Shown here piece by piece: positions 9,401-17,753 of a stretch of DNA of 29,769 bases; positions within the stretch are counted from its first letter, which is position 1, and every line of letters begins with the position of its first letter. The notes beneath the pieces were generated by a model, which did no database searches, had not been told where the DNA came from, and saw only the letters and a list, made by a program, of their open reading frames with translations. The DNA lies in the NCBI GenBank assembly GCA_900543325.1, contig UQQU01000041.1:1-29769 (forward strand). Reading direction: 5' to 3'. This stretch comes from an uncultured Clostridium sp. (GTDB lineage Bacteria > Bacillota > Clostridia > Clostridiales > Clostridiaceae). A program made the translations under genes and the position numbers.

Positions 9401-11137
9401 ATTATTTAGAGTTGAATAAATATTCCCACCAGGTGCTGTAATTTGTGGTGCAAACTCTAAATTTGGCGCTGGTCCCCATGACGTAAAGCTAGACATTGTT
9501 GCTGCATCTGGATTTACTAAGTTTACTACATTTTCACCAAATGAAATTGTTGCTTCACTTAATGGTCCATTTTTTAGAATATCAGCATCTTCTTTAGTAA
9601 TAAATACTACAGGTATCTTAATACTTGAATCAGTGGCCATATTAATATGAGCTGAATTTTCAACATTATTATAAATAACTACAGCCGTTGCACCTGCTGC
9701 TTGTGCATTTATTTGTTTCTCTACAAAAGTTATAGTTCCTCTACTTATTAAAGCAACTTTTCCAGTTAAATCTTTTCCTTCAAAATCTTCTGGATTACCA
9801 AGTCCACAATCTATTAATTCTAATTTAGTATCTGAATTAAAAAATTCTATTGGATTAATATCACATTGAGTATATCCCATTAACTTTGTTTCATCTCCAA
9901 TAGTAGCTTGTAAAGCTGGTAGAGTTATTATTGAATTTTCACTACTAGCAACTTGAAGTGCATCAGTTGCAAGTCCTGGCGAACCAACAACCCCTGTATC
10001 ACTTACACCATTTATAATATATGGATCTGTTGATGTAGCAGAATTACCTGCAGAAACTACACATATTACACCATCATCAGTAGCATTTTTTATAGCAACT
10101 TGCTCCGGGTCTTCTGGATCTCTATATCCTGCAGTAGATCCTAAATACATATTTATTATATCAGCATCTAATTCAACTGATGCTTCTAATGCAGCAATTA
10201 TATCATCTGAATATGCCCCTTCTATTTCAGGATTATTAGTGAAAACCTTCATTGCAAGAACTTGCGCTTCTGGAGCTGCTCCTTTAATACCCTCATTATT
10301 ATTAACTTCCTCTTCAGAAGCATTGGCAGCAACTATTCCAGCAACATGCATCCCATGCATACTACCTGCAACATCCACAATTTCATCATTTTCATCTGCA
10401 AAATTATATCCATAAGGAACTTTATCTGTATAAAATTTACCTGGCCCTATATTAGTATTATCTTCATTTAACTTAGCTTTTGATGGATCTGTTATTGTCA
10501 TATCTTTATGACTTGGATCAATTCCTGTATCAATTATAGATACAACTAATCCCTCTCCCTTATATCCATAATCATTCCATACACTTACTGCCTCAGTAAA
10601 TTCCTTAGCTGAATTCATATCTGGATAGTAGACATTAACTTCTTTAACATCCGCAACCCCATCAACATCTTTAATTTTCTCTATATCTTTTCTTTTTACT
10701 TCTATAGAAAATCCATTAATAAGATTTCCAAAGGTATGTCTTACTTCTTCTCCTGTTTCATTCATTACTTCTTCCTGTATTGGTTTTTGTGCTTCTTTTA
10801 CTTTTTCAATTAATTCATCAGATGGTTGTACACCATCTTCTAATTGCATAGTTGCTGGTATATCATTAAGTTCAACTATTACTCTTACTTTTTCTTCAGG
10901 GTTACTTAACTCTTCTAATGTTGAGTTTTCATTATCCTTTTGTAATCCTTCTACATTAGAAAATTTATCCCCATTTGAAATTTCACTTTCTAAACTTTCT
11001 AATAAATATTTTTTCAAACTCTTGCTTCCACTAAAAGTGTAGGCTTTTACCTCTTTCCCTCCATTTGATGCTAATAATGTTATGGACATAATTGCCGTCA
11101 TAACAATTGACATCACTTTAAAGTTTCTTCTTTTCAT
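6476..11137 (-). CDS. Cell-wall-anchored subtilisin-family (S8) serine protease, lactocepin-like (1553 aa)
   Basis: An extracellular endoprotease fixed to peptidoglycan. The start follows AAGGGGGAT at good spacing. Order: signal peptide (1 to about 32); an I9-type propeptide (about 80-172; VRVIVELND); the S8 catalytic domain with all key residues: D203 (IIDTGID), H261 (HGMHVAG), oxyanion N365 (VVSAGN) and S589 (GTSMSSPHVAG). A PA domain is inserted at about 435-535. An Fn3-like domain and further beta-sandwich modules follow (about 660-1240), then three tandem Ig-like repeats of about 77 residues, each with a (V/I)DK(S/T)(I/A)P opening (about 1240-1470). A Pro/Gly/Asn linker, IPKTGG (1521-1526), a hydrophobic helix and the basic end RRKTN complete it. 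The HGMHVAG motif, PA insertion and Fn3-like domain fit lactocepin/C5a-peptidase-type cell envelope proteases. Catalytic activity is well supported; substrates (nutritional or host proteins) cannot be read from sequence. Confidence 0.93.
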   Translation of the reverse strand: MKRRNFKVMSIVMTAIMSITLLASNGGKEVKAYTFSGSKSLKKYLLESLESEISNGDKFSNVEGLQKDNENSTLEELSNPEEKVRVIVELNDIPATMQLEDGVQPSDELIEKVKEAQKPIQEEVMNETGEEVRHTFGNLINGFSIEVKRKDIEKIKDVDGVADVKEVNVYYPDMNSAKEFTEAVSVWNDYGYKGEGLVVSIIDTGIDPSHKDMTITDPSKAKLNEDNTNIGPGKFYTDKVPYGYNFADENDEIVDVAGSMHGMHVAGIVAANASEEEVNNNEGIKGAAPEAQVLAMKVFTNNPEIEGAYSDDIIAALEASVELDADIINMYLGSTAGYRDPEDPEQVAIKNATDDGVICVVSAGNSATSTDPYIINGVSDTGVVGSPGLATDALQVASSENSIITLPALQATIGDETKLMGYTQCDINPIEFFNSDTKLELIDCGLGNPEDFEGKDLTGKVALISRGTITFVEKQINAQAAGATAVVIYNNVENSAHINMATDSSIKIPVVFITKEDADILKNGPLSEATISFGENVVNLVNPDAATMSSFTSWGPAPNLEFAPQITAPGGNIYSTLNNNSYGSMSGTSMSSPHVAGATALIIQGLKENGINLQGRELVEFVKRTIINTAETLTETNAFGEEDIPYSPRRQGAGMIQTKEAIKNRVLVTDESGQATVSLKEIGNTTTFKLTLTNYSDKEEKYTVESLGDVLTAFTPTMIGGDVIAGYTAFDTVLDGASISFDNNKIIVPANGTVEVNVTLNIEEGTVSNNFVEGFIKFIAENEETPSLVIPYMGYYGDWSADTIIDGAVWNEESVTVSPSFAATEVLGDYNYAGYVGRDEVGNVIIDPDKIAISPNEDGLGDEFFPALYFLRNAKEVAVDLLDENGTVIAENVASGVDFRKKVFSSTGGSSASVYTDISWDGKVYNKKTGNDEVVEEGQYYLNYKAKVDGDNTSYQEFIMPVKVDLTAIQSNLLSNIKSETTDYKLELNFDGELENGNLNQLLIAVNGEVLSDEIISTATIDGDNLSIDLTLVDNCVNSIEVLTLDNAYNIGDDVFEIAVGESEAIVKLVNFPDAAYLDTNELLVEGIYAGPVDKILINGEEPDTKANGEFTKVVTLEEGENTIKLYATDIDGNVIANYGHKVYCDISAPSLTIFEPIVNEDGVLVTAEDIVTVKGSVSDKSEGYSLYLNGEKKMTVKLSGSNEESNYREFEYEVPVVDGDIITLKAVDLVNHETVKQIKVTVDKSIPTISIEGVENNKIYNESVTPKVSVNPEDATLTATLNGKDYNFDEISEEGDYELVITAVGTNGVENTLVINFTIDKTAPIITVNGIEDGKIYNTDVMPNVTVEEGATLSITLNDEEYNEAAIVNEGKYKLIIKAVDEAGNETKVVYNFEIDKTAPEVTIDGVIDGMKYDKEVKPVITISEDTELTMTLNGEGYNGEEIKSEGDYILKVVAKDKAGNITEVEVEFSIKFPSSSTENPTPTPNPGEGSGSGIGTGTVNDDKGNENKGNGNNNVITTIPKTGGTNSIYVIGAALILVAGGAIIGFRRKTN
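6725..7410 (-). repeat. Three tandem Ig-like repeat units within the S8 protease gene
   Basis: Three consecutive units of about 231-234 bp encode related about 77-residue domains. Each has (V/I)DK(S/T)(I/A)P, then G(V/I).(N/D)G.(I/K)Y, then a short T.TLN..(D/E/G)YN-type strand and a GxYxL turn. The boundaries are approximate. They act as a stalk between the enzyme and the wall anchor. Confidence 0.8.
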
Positions 11138-11183
11138 TTAATATCCCCCTTCTTATTTCAATAAAATTACTTTTATTACATTT

Positions 11184-11212
11184 ATTGTATAACTGTTATT
11201 TACTTTCATCAA
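11184..11212 (-). promoter_or_regulatory. Predicted sigma-A promoter of the S8 protease gene
   Basis: On the minus strand TTGATG (11212-11207) and TACAAT (11189-11184) are separated by exactly 17 bases, 47 bases before the start codon. Four of six and five of six consensus bases match. Confidence 0.6.
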
Positions 11213-11269
11213 TGTTTTATTCATTTTTTCTTAATATTTTTACATTTATTTGTATAAACTTTATTTTTT

Positions 11270-11284
11270 TATAAACGTTTACTA
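11270..11284. promoter_or_regulatory. cre-like CcpA half-palindrome upstream of the S8 protease promoter
   Basis: A perfect core AAACGTTT sits in TATAAACGTTTACTA and matches the catabolite-responsive element consensus with two mismatches on either strand. It lies about 58 bases upstream of the predicted -35 box, between the amylopullulanase stop and the protease promoter. Function is uncertain. Confidence 0.3.
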
Positions 11285-11393
11285 AAATTCTCGCTATCTA
11301 TTTTAATTTTCTAAATATAAAATTAAAACAAAAAAGAATGCCAATAAGAAATTAATCTTATTGACATTCAATTGCTAAATATAAATTAATAAA

Positions 11394-14300
11394 TTAGCTT
11401 ACTTTTTTCTTTCTGAATGTAAAATACACTCCTCCAGCAACTAATACTAATGCAATAATTATATAGTAAATGGTATTAGTTCCTCCTGTTTGAGGTATAA
11501 CTCCTGGTTTACTATTATTACTATTATTATTGTTGCTACTGCTATTATTGTTGCTACTGTTATTGTTGTTATTATTTCCATCTCCAGGTTTTGTATCAGT
11601 TCCAGGTTTATTAGAATCATCATCCTCACCCGGTTCTTCTACTTCTCCATCCTTTGCTACAGTTACTTTTATTTCTTTTGATGCTTCTTTTCCGTTATCA
11701 TCAACAACTTTATATACTACTTTATATTCTCCTTCTTTAGAAGTGTCTACAGTATTTTCTACAACCTCTATCTTTTCAGTAATATCATTACCTGAAGCAT
11801 CAATTGCTGTTACACCATCTAACGGATTAAATACATCACCTAACTTAATAGTCTTATCCTCTGCATTAATTACTGGACCTGGAATTTCTTCTCCTTCTCC
11901 TAATCTAGTAATTTCTAAATTTAAATCCTTAGTTGCAAATCCAATAGCTTCTTCATTATTGTTAAAGATATCAGGATTATTTTTATTTTCTTCTGTTGGC
12001 TCAATATGAATTGCTATATCATTTTTACCAACATTTAATTTTACTTCATGTGCAAAATTACCATTTTCATCAACAACAACAGGCTCTCCATTTATTGTTA
12101 AGTTAGGATCTAACATTGAGTTACCTCTAACAGTAATTGTTTCATTTTTTGTATAGCTTCCTGTTGAAGGATCTAAAACTACTACAGGCATATCTTTCCA
12201 TCTTACAACTTCATTTACAACTACCATTTTTCCATCGCCTTGATTTACAACAACAACTTTTTCATTTCCACCTTCACCAGTTGTACATCCATACTTACTT
12301 TGATTTGCAGCTTTAGGATTAGAATAGTTCATTAAAGCCTCTTGATCCCAACTACCACCTTTAACATACTTATACTCAATAGTTTCACCTTCTAAAACAG
12401 ATATAGTATAAGTCCAGTCAGTTGTTACAGCTCCATTTCTACTCATTTCCCAAGCACCTACATCCCATCCATTCATTGCACCTGGCATAGTTATAGTTGC
12501 ATCTAGCGGTGTATATGAAGGTGCTTTAAGCTTGAATGTTACTTCAACCATTACTAAATCTGGAGTTACTGAAACACTATTTGATTTAACAGCATTTCCT
12601 CCATTTGTATAAGCAATTACTTCATATTCATACTCTGTTTTATTTCTTACATCTGTGTCTTTATAAGAAACAATAGAACCATCTTGAATTCTTGCAATTA
12701 CAACTCCATCTCTTACAATTTCATATAAAGCAATATTATTTTCTCCAACAACAGTCCAATTTAAATTTACTTCTCCTGATTGTTCTTCTGGAGTTTCAAG
12801 TTTAATTGCTTCTGCTGGTATTCCATCATTAACTACTGCTAACTCAAAAGTCTTTATTTCTGTTGATTTTATTGAATCTACATCATTAAATCCATAAGTT
12901 CCTTTTGTAGTAAATTCAAATTTATATTCATATTTTCCTGCTTTATTTGCTATAAATGAAGCAGTAAATAAGTCATTATCTCCAGATTCTCCAGCATAAC
13001 TTCCCTTTACTATAGTAAAGTCCTTATCTCCTGGATATTTAACTAGTAATCTTCCAACTAAACCTATTGAAACACCTTCTGCATTAGATATATTTTCAAT
13101 ATATACTTCAGCATTAACATTTATAGCTGTTGATATATCAACATTTTCTGCTTCTACATCACTAAGATTTCCAAGCCATGTAATTTCTGAATGAGGAGTT
13201 AATTCATCACTCCAAGTTAAAGGAGATTCATTTCCATCTTTATCTATTACACTTACTGCAAAGTATAATCTATTACCATTTGTTAATCCATCAACTGTAA
13301 GTTCAGTATTTTCTACTGTCTTAACTTCTGTTTGTAGACTTCCTTTGAAGCTTGAAGAATAAACTTTATATTCCTTTGCTCCCTTTACAGAATCCCACTT
13401 TAAAGTTACTTCCCCATTTCCTTCTGTACCTGTAACCTTTTTAACTGCTTCTGGTAACTTTATAACATTAGTACTTGTCATCATTCTTCCAGTCATTGCA
13501 GGAATGGTAATTTCTACCTTTCCATCTTTAACTGTTACATTATAAGAAGAATCTAATCCATCAACAAAATTCGTACCATTTCCAGTAAATTCTTTTAAAT
13601 CAACAGTTACTTTTGCATCAGTATTTGTAGGGTTAATTGCTACTATTGCATGATCATCTTCATAGCTTCTTCCATAAACATATACACCCTCAGAACCAGT
13701 ATATAAAGTTGTTAAATCTCCATGAGAGAATAAATCCTTATTCTCTTGTCTAATTGTTCCTATAGCTTCATAAAAACTAATTAATGAAGTATCTTCATTA
13801 CCCCATGGATAACTTCTTCTACAATCTGGGTCCTTAGATCCTGTAACCCCTGCTTCATCACCATAGTAAATAGTAGGTGCTCCAGCATATCCAAATTCAA
13901 ATAAAGCTGCAAGCTTTAATCTTTGCTTTCCTAAATCTTCATCGTAATTTCCAAATTCAGCTCTTTCAGAAGAATCGCTTCCTCCACCTAATATATATAT
14001 AGCTCTTGCAACATCATGAGAACCCATTAAATTCATCAATGCATAGAAAGCCTCTTCTGGATAATCTTCATAAACAGCCATTAAAGTATCATTTAATCTT
14101 GTTGCATTACCATTCTTTAGATAATCAATTAATGCAGCTCTTATTCTATAGTTCATTACTGAATCATATTGATCTCCAACAAAGTATTTTGAAGCATCAT
14201 CCCAAATTTCACCTAAAATAAGTGTATCTTCATTATGAGCTTTCATTTCTTCTCTAAAGTCATTCCAGAATACAGTATCAACTTCATTGGCAACATCTAG

Positions 14301-17045
14301 TCTCCAACCATCTGCTCCCCAGTCAATCCATTGTTTAGCTACTGAGTCTTCATCTTTATAAATATAATCAACTAATTCTTTATTGTTCCATTCACTAGCT
14401 TTATCAACAAATTCATCATTTTCACTTGCTAATCCTAATGCAATAGCTTCATCTTTAGTTAATGATTTAAATTCTGGTAATGAATCATATCCCCACCAGC
14501 CTTGATAATCATATCTTTCATTAGTTGTTCCAACATCAACCTTAGTATTCTTGATATTAAACCATAAATGCCACTTTTCTTCACTGAATGTTTGTCCTGA
14601 TTTAACAAAGTAATCATCAGCTTTAGTCATAGCTGCTTCTTCTGATATTCCTTCGTTATTCATTGTATCATATACATACTCCCAATATTCATAAGCACCA
14701 ACAGTATCATATTTACCATATCTATCAAAGTAAATTGAATCATCACCTACATGATTAAATACACCATCAACAATTAGATGCATTCCTCTATTTTTAAGCT
14801 CTGCAGTAAATTCTTTAAAATCTTCTTCTGTTCCAAACATTGGATCTAATGATTTATAATCAGTAGCATCATACTTATGATTTGAAGATGCCATAGATAT
14901 AGGATTTAAATATAAAGTATTTACTCCTAAACTTTGTAAGTAATCTAGTTTTTCTTGAATACCTTTTATATCTCCACCGAAGAAATCATTTGACCATATT
15001 CCATCTCCAGAATAGGCACCATCAATATCATCCATATTATTTTCGCCTAATCTAGGATTATCAGGAAGTGAATCCCATGAATCTGGCACTTCAATTGGTT
15101 CTTCACCTCTTGCATTTGTTTTTGCATCATCATTAGAAGTATCCCCATTGTTAAATCTATCTGGGAATATTTGATATACAACAGCTTCTTTCATCCAATC
15201 AGGAGTTGTATAGTCTTTATCGTAAACTGTTAATTGGAAAAATAGTCCGTTTTTATCTCCAACAGTTCCTGTTTTTCCTTCATTACCATCTTCACCATAG
15301 TATTTTACTGTATCTCCATCACCAACAATAAATTTATATCCATAAACACCAATTTCATCTGGAGTAAATGTTGCTTCCCATATATCAACTTCTTCTTCAT
15401 CTACAGTTATAGTTGACACCTTTTCCATATTGTAAAGGTCTGATCTATTAGTACTTGTATTTCTAACTAATACTCTAGCATATTGTAAATCACCTTTTTG
15501 AGCATGCATTCTAACAGTTACATCAGTTCCTTCTGCAACTGCGCCAAATGGATATTTATAAAGACTATCCCAAGTATTATGATAAAGCATATCACCATTT
15601 ACTTGTCCATCTAAATCAGTTATTTCTTTTGATACTAAAGCTGAATGATAACCAAATGCTTCTTTACCTTGTGATAAATATATATCTAATGTTCCATCAC
15701 TAGATACATGTCTTAAATCAATAAATCTATTGCTATCTACATCTTTCTCAGCCCATTCATTATCGCCTTCAGTTCTTTTAACAATAAACCCTAATTTAGT
15801 ATCATTAACTAAATTTTCATAAGTTCTAGTTGCTACTTTACCATAGCTATCTTCTGAAGTAAATTCTAATGTTTCTCCATCTACTCCATCTAACCATGTC
15901 CATAAATTCCAGTTATCATAGTCTTTTTGACTTCTTTTATAATGAATATTTACAGTAATATTTTCATATTCCTTTATAAAAGCTCTTTGTTCAACACTCT
16001 TTGGATTTTCATTTTCACCATAAGTTACAACAATTTCATTATTGTCATTAGTCAACTCTGAAATTTCATATTTTAAATCTCCAGTAGCTTTATTATCCCA
16101 ACCTTGTCCTTCTTTAACTATAATACCTAGTTCACCTTCTGTTACATTAGCTGGTAATTCTAATAAAGTATATGCACCTTCTTTATCTACATAATCAAAC
16201 TCAACAAACTTTCCATTTTCACCAGGGTACCATGTCCAAAATCCCCAGTTATCGTATTTAGTTTCGCCTTCTTTTATAAATCTTACTTTTACTACCTTTT
16301 TATCTTGTTCATTAGGTACATCAACATCTGAATCCTCTCCTACTGTAAGTAATGCATTAGAAGCAAAATTACCATCCTCTGAATGTTTAGGATTTAAAGG
16401 ATCCCCTTGCCAATCTCCCAACTCTTGATCTTCTGTATCTTGTGACCATGTTACTATTCCATATTCATAATTACCTGGTTCTATATCCATAGTTACAGAC
16501 CAAATATTAGAGCTACTTTCATTAGTCATCTCATGTAAAACTCCCCAGTTTTCATCGAAAGAACCCTTAACAGCTACTCTAGTTTCTGTTCCATTACCTA
16601 AGTAATATAATGTAACACTCCCATTGCTAACTTGTGGATTAACCACTACAGCTGGATTACCATCTTTTTTATATGAGTTTAACGGATCACCTTGCCAATC
16701 TCCCCATTCTTGATCTTTTGTATCTGGTGACCATGTTACTATTCCATATTGACTTATTCCTGATATTCCTTCAACATCAAGTGTCCAAATATCATTCTCC
16801 CCTTTTGTCATATCAATTGTATTCCAACTACTAAATTCTCCCTTTACTTTTACAGCCTCTTCTGTACCATCGCCTTGATAATTAAATGTAACTGTTCCGT
16901 CACTATTAATTACAGGACTTTTTAATATGGTTTCTGCTAAGGCATCAGTAAAACCATTAGGAAACGGTACCAAACTTAAGCAAAAAAAGACCAAAGTCAT
17001 AATTGATATTTGCCATTTGTACTTTAAAGCTCCACTTTTCTTCAT
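11394..17045 (-). CDS. Cell-wall-anchored amylopullulanase (GH13) with multiple starch-binding modules (1883 aa)
   Basis: A secreted alpha-glucan hydrolase, probably cutting alpha-1,4 and alpha-1,6 bonds of starch, pullulan or glycogen. The start follows GGAGGAG. Modules: signal peptide (1 to about 37); two X25-type pullulanase repeats (about 42-235, each with YGIVTWS and GDWQGDPLN); two PUD/CBM41-like units (about 250-465; YDNWGFWTW, YDNWNLWTW); a CBM34-like N-domain (about 470-610); the GH13 barrel (from about 615, AVVYQIFPDRF) with DGVFNHVG, nucleophile D917 (GWRLDVANEVD), acid/base E946 (LILGEIWDDA) and D1011 (MGSHDVAR); two Fn3 domains (about 1197-1287, 1405-1493) around a beta module; a CBM20-like domain (about 1493-1620); Ig-like and DUF5011-like domains; an Asn/Ser linker; IPQTGG (1850-1855), helix and basic tail. 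The CBM34-type N-domain and absence of YNWGYDP point to a type II rather than type I pullulanase. Bond specificity is inferred. Confidence 0.93.
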   Translation of the reverse strand: MKKSGALKYKWQISIMTLVFFCLSLVPFPNGFTDALAETILKSPVINSDGTVTFNYQGDGTEEAVKVKGEFSSWNTIDMTKGENDIWTLDVEGISGISQYGIVTWSPDTKDQEWGDWQGDPLNSYKKDGNPAVVVNPQVSNGSVTLYYLGNGTETRVAVKGSFDENWGVLHEMTNESSSNIWSVTMDIEPGNYEYGIVTWSQDTEDQELGDWQGDPLNPKHSEDGNFASNALLTVGEDSDVDVPNEQDKKVVKVRFIKEGETKYDNWGFWTWYPGENGKFVEFDYVDKEGAYTLLELPANVTEGELGIIVKEGQGWDNKATGDLKYEISELTNDNNEIVVTYGENENPKSVEQRAFIKEYENITVNIHYKRSQKDYDNWNLWTWLDGVDGETLEFTSEDSYGKVATRTYENLVNDTKLGFIVKRTEGDNEWAEKDVDSNRFIDLRHVSSDGTLDIYLSQGKEAFGYHSALVSKEITDLDGQVNGDMLYHNTWDSLYKYPFGAVAEGTDVTVRMHAQKGDLQYARVLVRNTSTNRSDLYNMEKVSTITVDEEEVDIWEATFTPDEIGVYGYKFIVGDGDTVKYYGEDGNEGKTGTVGDKNGLFFQLTVYDKDYTTPDWMKEAVVYQIFPDRFNNGDTSNDDAKTNARGEEPIEVPDSWDSLPDNPRLGENNMDDIDGAYSGDGIWSNDFFGGDIKGIQEKLDYLQSLGVNTLYLNPISMASSNHKYDATDYKSLDPMFGTEEDFKEFTAELKNRGMHLIVDGVFNHVGDDSIYFDRYGKYDTVGAYEYWEYVYDTMNNEGISEEAAMTKADDYFVKSGQTFSEEKWHLWFNIKNTKVDVGTTNERYDYQGWWGYDSLPEFKSLTKDEAIALGLASENDEFVDKASEWNNKELVDYIYKDEDSVAKQWIDWGADGWRLDVANEVDTVFWNDFREEMKAHNEDTLILGEIWDDASKYFVGDQYDSVMNYRIRAALIDYLKNGNATRLNDTLMAVYEDYPEEAFYALMNLMGSHDVARAIYILGGGSDSSERAEFGNYDEDLGKQRLKLAALFEFGYAGAPTIYYGDEAGVTGSKDPDCRRSYPWGNEDTSLISFYEAIGTIRQENKDLFSHGDLTTLYTGSEGVYVYGRSYEDDHAIVAINPTNTDAKVTVDLKEFTGNGTNFVDGLDSSYNVTVKDGKVEITIPAMTGRMMTSTNVIKLPEAVKKVTGTEGNGEVTLKWDSVKGAKEYKVYSSSFKGSLQTEVKTVENTELTVDGLTNGNRLYFAVSVIDKDGNESPLTWSDELTPHSEITWLGNLSDVEAENVDISTAINVNAEVYIENISNAEGVSIGLVGRLLVKYPGDKDFTIVKGSYAGESGDNDLFTASFIANKAGKYEYKFEFTTKGTYGFNDVDSIKSTEIKTFELAVVNDGIPAEAIKLETPEEQSGEVNLNWTVVGENNIALYEIVRDGVVIARIQDGSIVSYKDTDVRNKTEYEYEVIAYTNGGNAVKSNSVSVTPDLVMVEVTFKLKAPSYTPLDATITMPGAMNGWDVGAWEMSRNGAVTTDWTYTISVLEGETIEYKYVKGGSWDQEALMNYSNPKAANQSKYGCTTGEGGNEKVVVVNQGDGKMVVVNEVVRWKDMPVVVLDPSTGSYTKNETITVRGNSMLDPNLTINGEPVVVDENGNFAHEVKLNVGKNDIAIHIEPTEENKNNPDIFNNNEEAIGFATKDLNLEITRLGEGEEIPGPVINAEDKTIKLGDVFNPLDGVTAIDASGNDITEKIEVVENTVDTSKEGEYKVVYKVVDDNGKEASKEIKVTVAKDGEVEEPGEDDDSNKPGTDTKPGDGNNNNNNSSNNNSSSNNNNSNNSKPGVIPQTGGTNTIYYIIIALVLVAGGVYFTFRKKKVS
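11511..11577 (-). repeat. Triplet-rich tandem repeat encoding the Asn/Ser wall-spanning linker
   Basis: An imperfect repeat of ATT/GTT/ACT triplets, including two near-copies of CTATTATTGTTGCTACTG, codes for the NNN/SSN linker just before the sorting signal. Its unit is a multiple of three, so slippage would change linker length without breaking the frame. Confidence 0.75.
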
Positions 17046-17058
17046 AAAAATCTCCTCC

Positions 17059-17080
17059 CTATTTTTAAATTTAAAAATAG
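17059..17080. repeat. Perfect 22-bp palindrome next to the amylopullulanase ribosome binding site
   Basis: The first 11 bases CTATTTTTAAA are followed by their exact reverse complement. The palindrome touches the GGGAGGAG ribosome binding site (17052-17059) of the gene starting at 17045. Its first 15 bases (CTATTTTTAAATTTA) recur at 17134-17148. It could be an operator for a dimeric regulator or an mRNA hairpin near the start. Confidence 0.65.
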
Positions 17081-17102
17081 TTTAATATGATATACGAATT
17101 TC

Positions 17103-17116
17103 AGAAATCGTTACCA
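17103..17116 (-). promoter_or_regulatory. Candidate cre (CcpA) site in the amylopullulanase leader
   Basis: On the minus strand TGGTAACGATTTCT matches the catabolite-responsive element TGWNANCGNTNWCA except at the third and last positions. It lies 58-71 bases before the start codon and just downstream of a TAGAAT box (about 17132-17137), a usual place for glucose repression of a starch-degrading enzyme. The promoter itself has only a weak -35 (TTAATG, 17 bases away). Confidence 0.4.
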
Positions 17117-17133
17117 TCAAAGTTGTAATTATT

Positions 17134-17148
17134 CTATTTTTAAATTTA
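17134..17148. repeat. Second copy of the 15-base repeat upstream of the amylopullulanase gene
   Basis: CTATTTTTAAATTTA is identical to the left part of the palindrome at 17059-17080, spaced 75 bases away, on the far side of the cre-like site. The remaining gap to 17279 is AT-rich with no gene that I can see. Confidence 0.55.
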
Positions 17149-17279
17149 CCTTACATTAATATTGTAAATCATCTCTTAATTTTTTTCCATATTTTTTATA
17201 TTTTTGTAATTTACTACAAAGATATCCTTTACATATTTACTTTTCTTTATATTTTAGATATAATAATATGTTAAAGATA

Positions 17280-17317
17280 TATAGGGAGTCATATTAATTT
17301 AATTATAACTCCCTATA
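17280..17317 (-). terminator. Hairpin after the TIGR04086 gene, probable terminator
   Basis: TATAGGGAGT (17280-17289) pairs with ACTCCCTATA (17308-17317), a 10-bp perfect stem with further AT pairing inside. It lies five bases past the stop. No strong U-run follows on the minus strand, so termination may be partial. Confidence 0.6.
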
Positions 17318-17321
17318 ACTT

Positions 17322-17699
17322 TTAGTCTCTTCCTAGATTAATACCTAGCATACCTGAAAGAATACCTACCAATACACAAAGTGAAAATTTCATTAAATCA
17401 TATAAACCTAAAGTAGCTTCAGCTCCGAATAAAACTCCTATGGCATATAATGCTATGTAAAATAATACACCAACTGAAAGACCTACTAACCATCCCTTAT
17501 GCCCATATAGTTTAGCTGCTAATATTGTTCCAAATATTAAACTTATACTTGTTATTCCTACATTAATAGCACTGTCTATACCCGGACTAATTTCTACAAA
17601 ACTCATAACTAATGAAAAAATAGCAGTTAATATAGTCACTATTGCAACAGCTCCAACAACTCCCTTTAGGACATTTCCAAAATAATCTTTCCACTCCAT
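17322..17699 (-). CDS. TIGR04086-family membrane protein (125 aa)
   Basis: A small integral membrane protein with four hydrophobic helices (about residues 10-35, 43-65, 68-92 and 102-122). The short loops hold KLYGHKGWLVGLSVG and a final GILSGMLGINLGRD. Length, helix pattern and its place directly after yajC fit the TIGR04086 family, known from clostridia and bacilli but of unknown function. In many clostridia this gene stands between yajC and the SCIFF peptide/maturase genes; no SCIFF-like cysteine-rich ORF is present here. The ATG lies seven bases after AAAGGGGG, and that ribosome binding site forms the 3' arm of a strong hairpin (17706-17742), so translation or read-through from yajC may be controlled. 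Family membership is likely; the function is not known. Confidence 0.8.
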   Translation of the reverse strand: MEWKDYFGNVLKGVVGAVAIVTILTAIFSLVMSFVEISPGIDSAINVGITSISLIFGTILAAKLYGHKGWLVGLSVGVLFYIALYAIGVLFGAEATLGLYDLMKFSLCVLVGILSGMLGINLGRD

Positions 17700-17705
17700 A
17701 AAAAC

Positions 17706-17742
17706 ACCCCCTTTTAGTTCATTCTATGAACTAAAAGGGGGT
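17706..17742 (-). terminator. Strong hairpin between yajC and the TIGR04086 gene, burying its ribosome binding site
   Basis: A perfect 16-bp stem (17706-17721 with 17727-17742; ACCCCCTTTTAGTTCA on the plus strand) has a 5-base loop. On the minus strand it is followed by GTTTTT and then at once by the ATG at 17699. It therefore looks both like an intrinsic terminator of yajC and like a lid on the AAAGGGGG ribosome binding site of the next gene. Confidence 0.85.
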
Positions 17743-17753
17743 AATATTCTTTA

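Noticed and set aside
11270..11284. Palindromic AAACGTTT as a firm CcpA site for the protease gene
   Set aside because: Two mismatches to the consensus and a place well upstream of the predicted promoter; kept only as a low-confidence feature.
11511..11577. Triplet repeat as a possible phase-variation tract or CRISPR-like array
   Set aside because: The unit is a multiple of three inside a coding linker, so slippage would not switch the gene off. There are no spacers or regular repeats of CRISPR type.
11530..12009. Plus-strand open frame beginning with a long leucine run
   Set aside because: It is the antisense of the Asn/Ser triplet linker and C-terminal domains of the amylopullulanase gene; the leucine run reflects the repeat, not a signal peptide.
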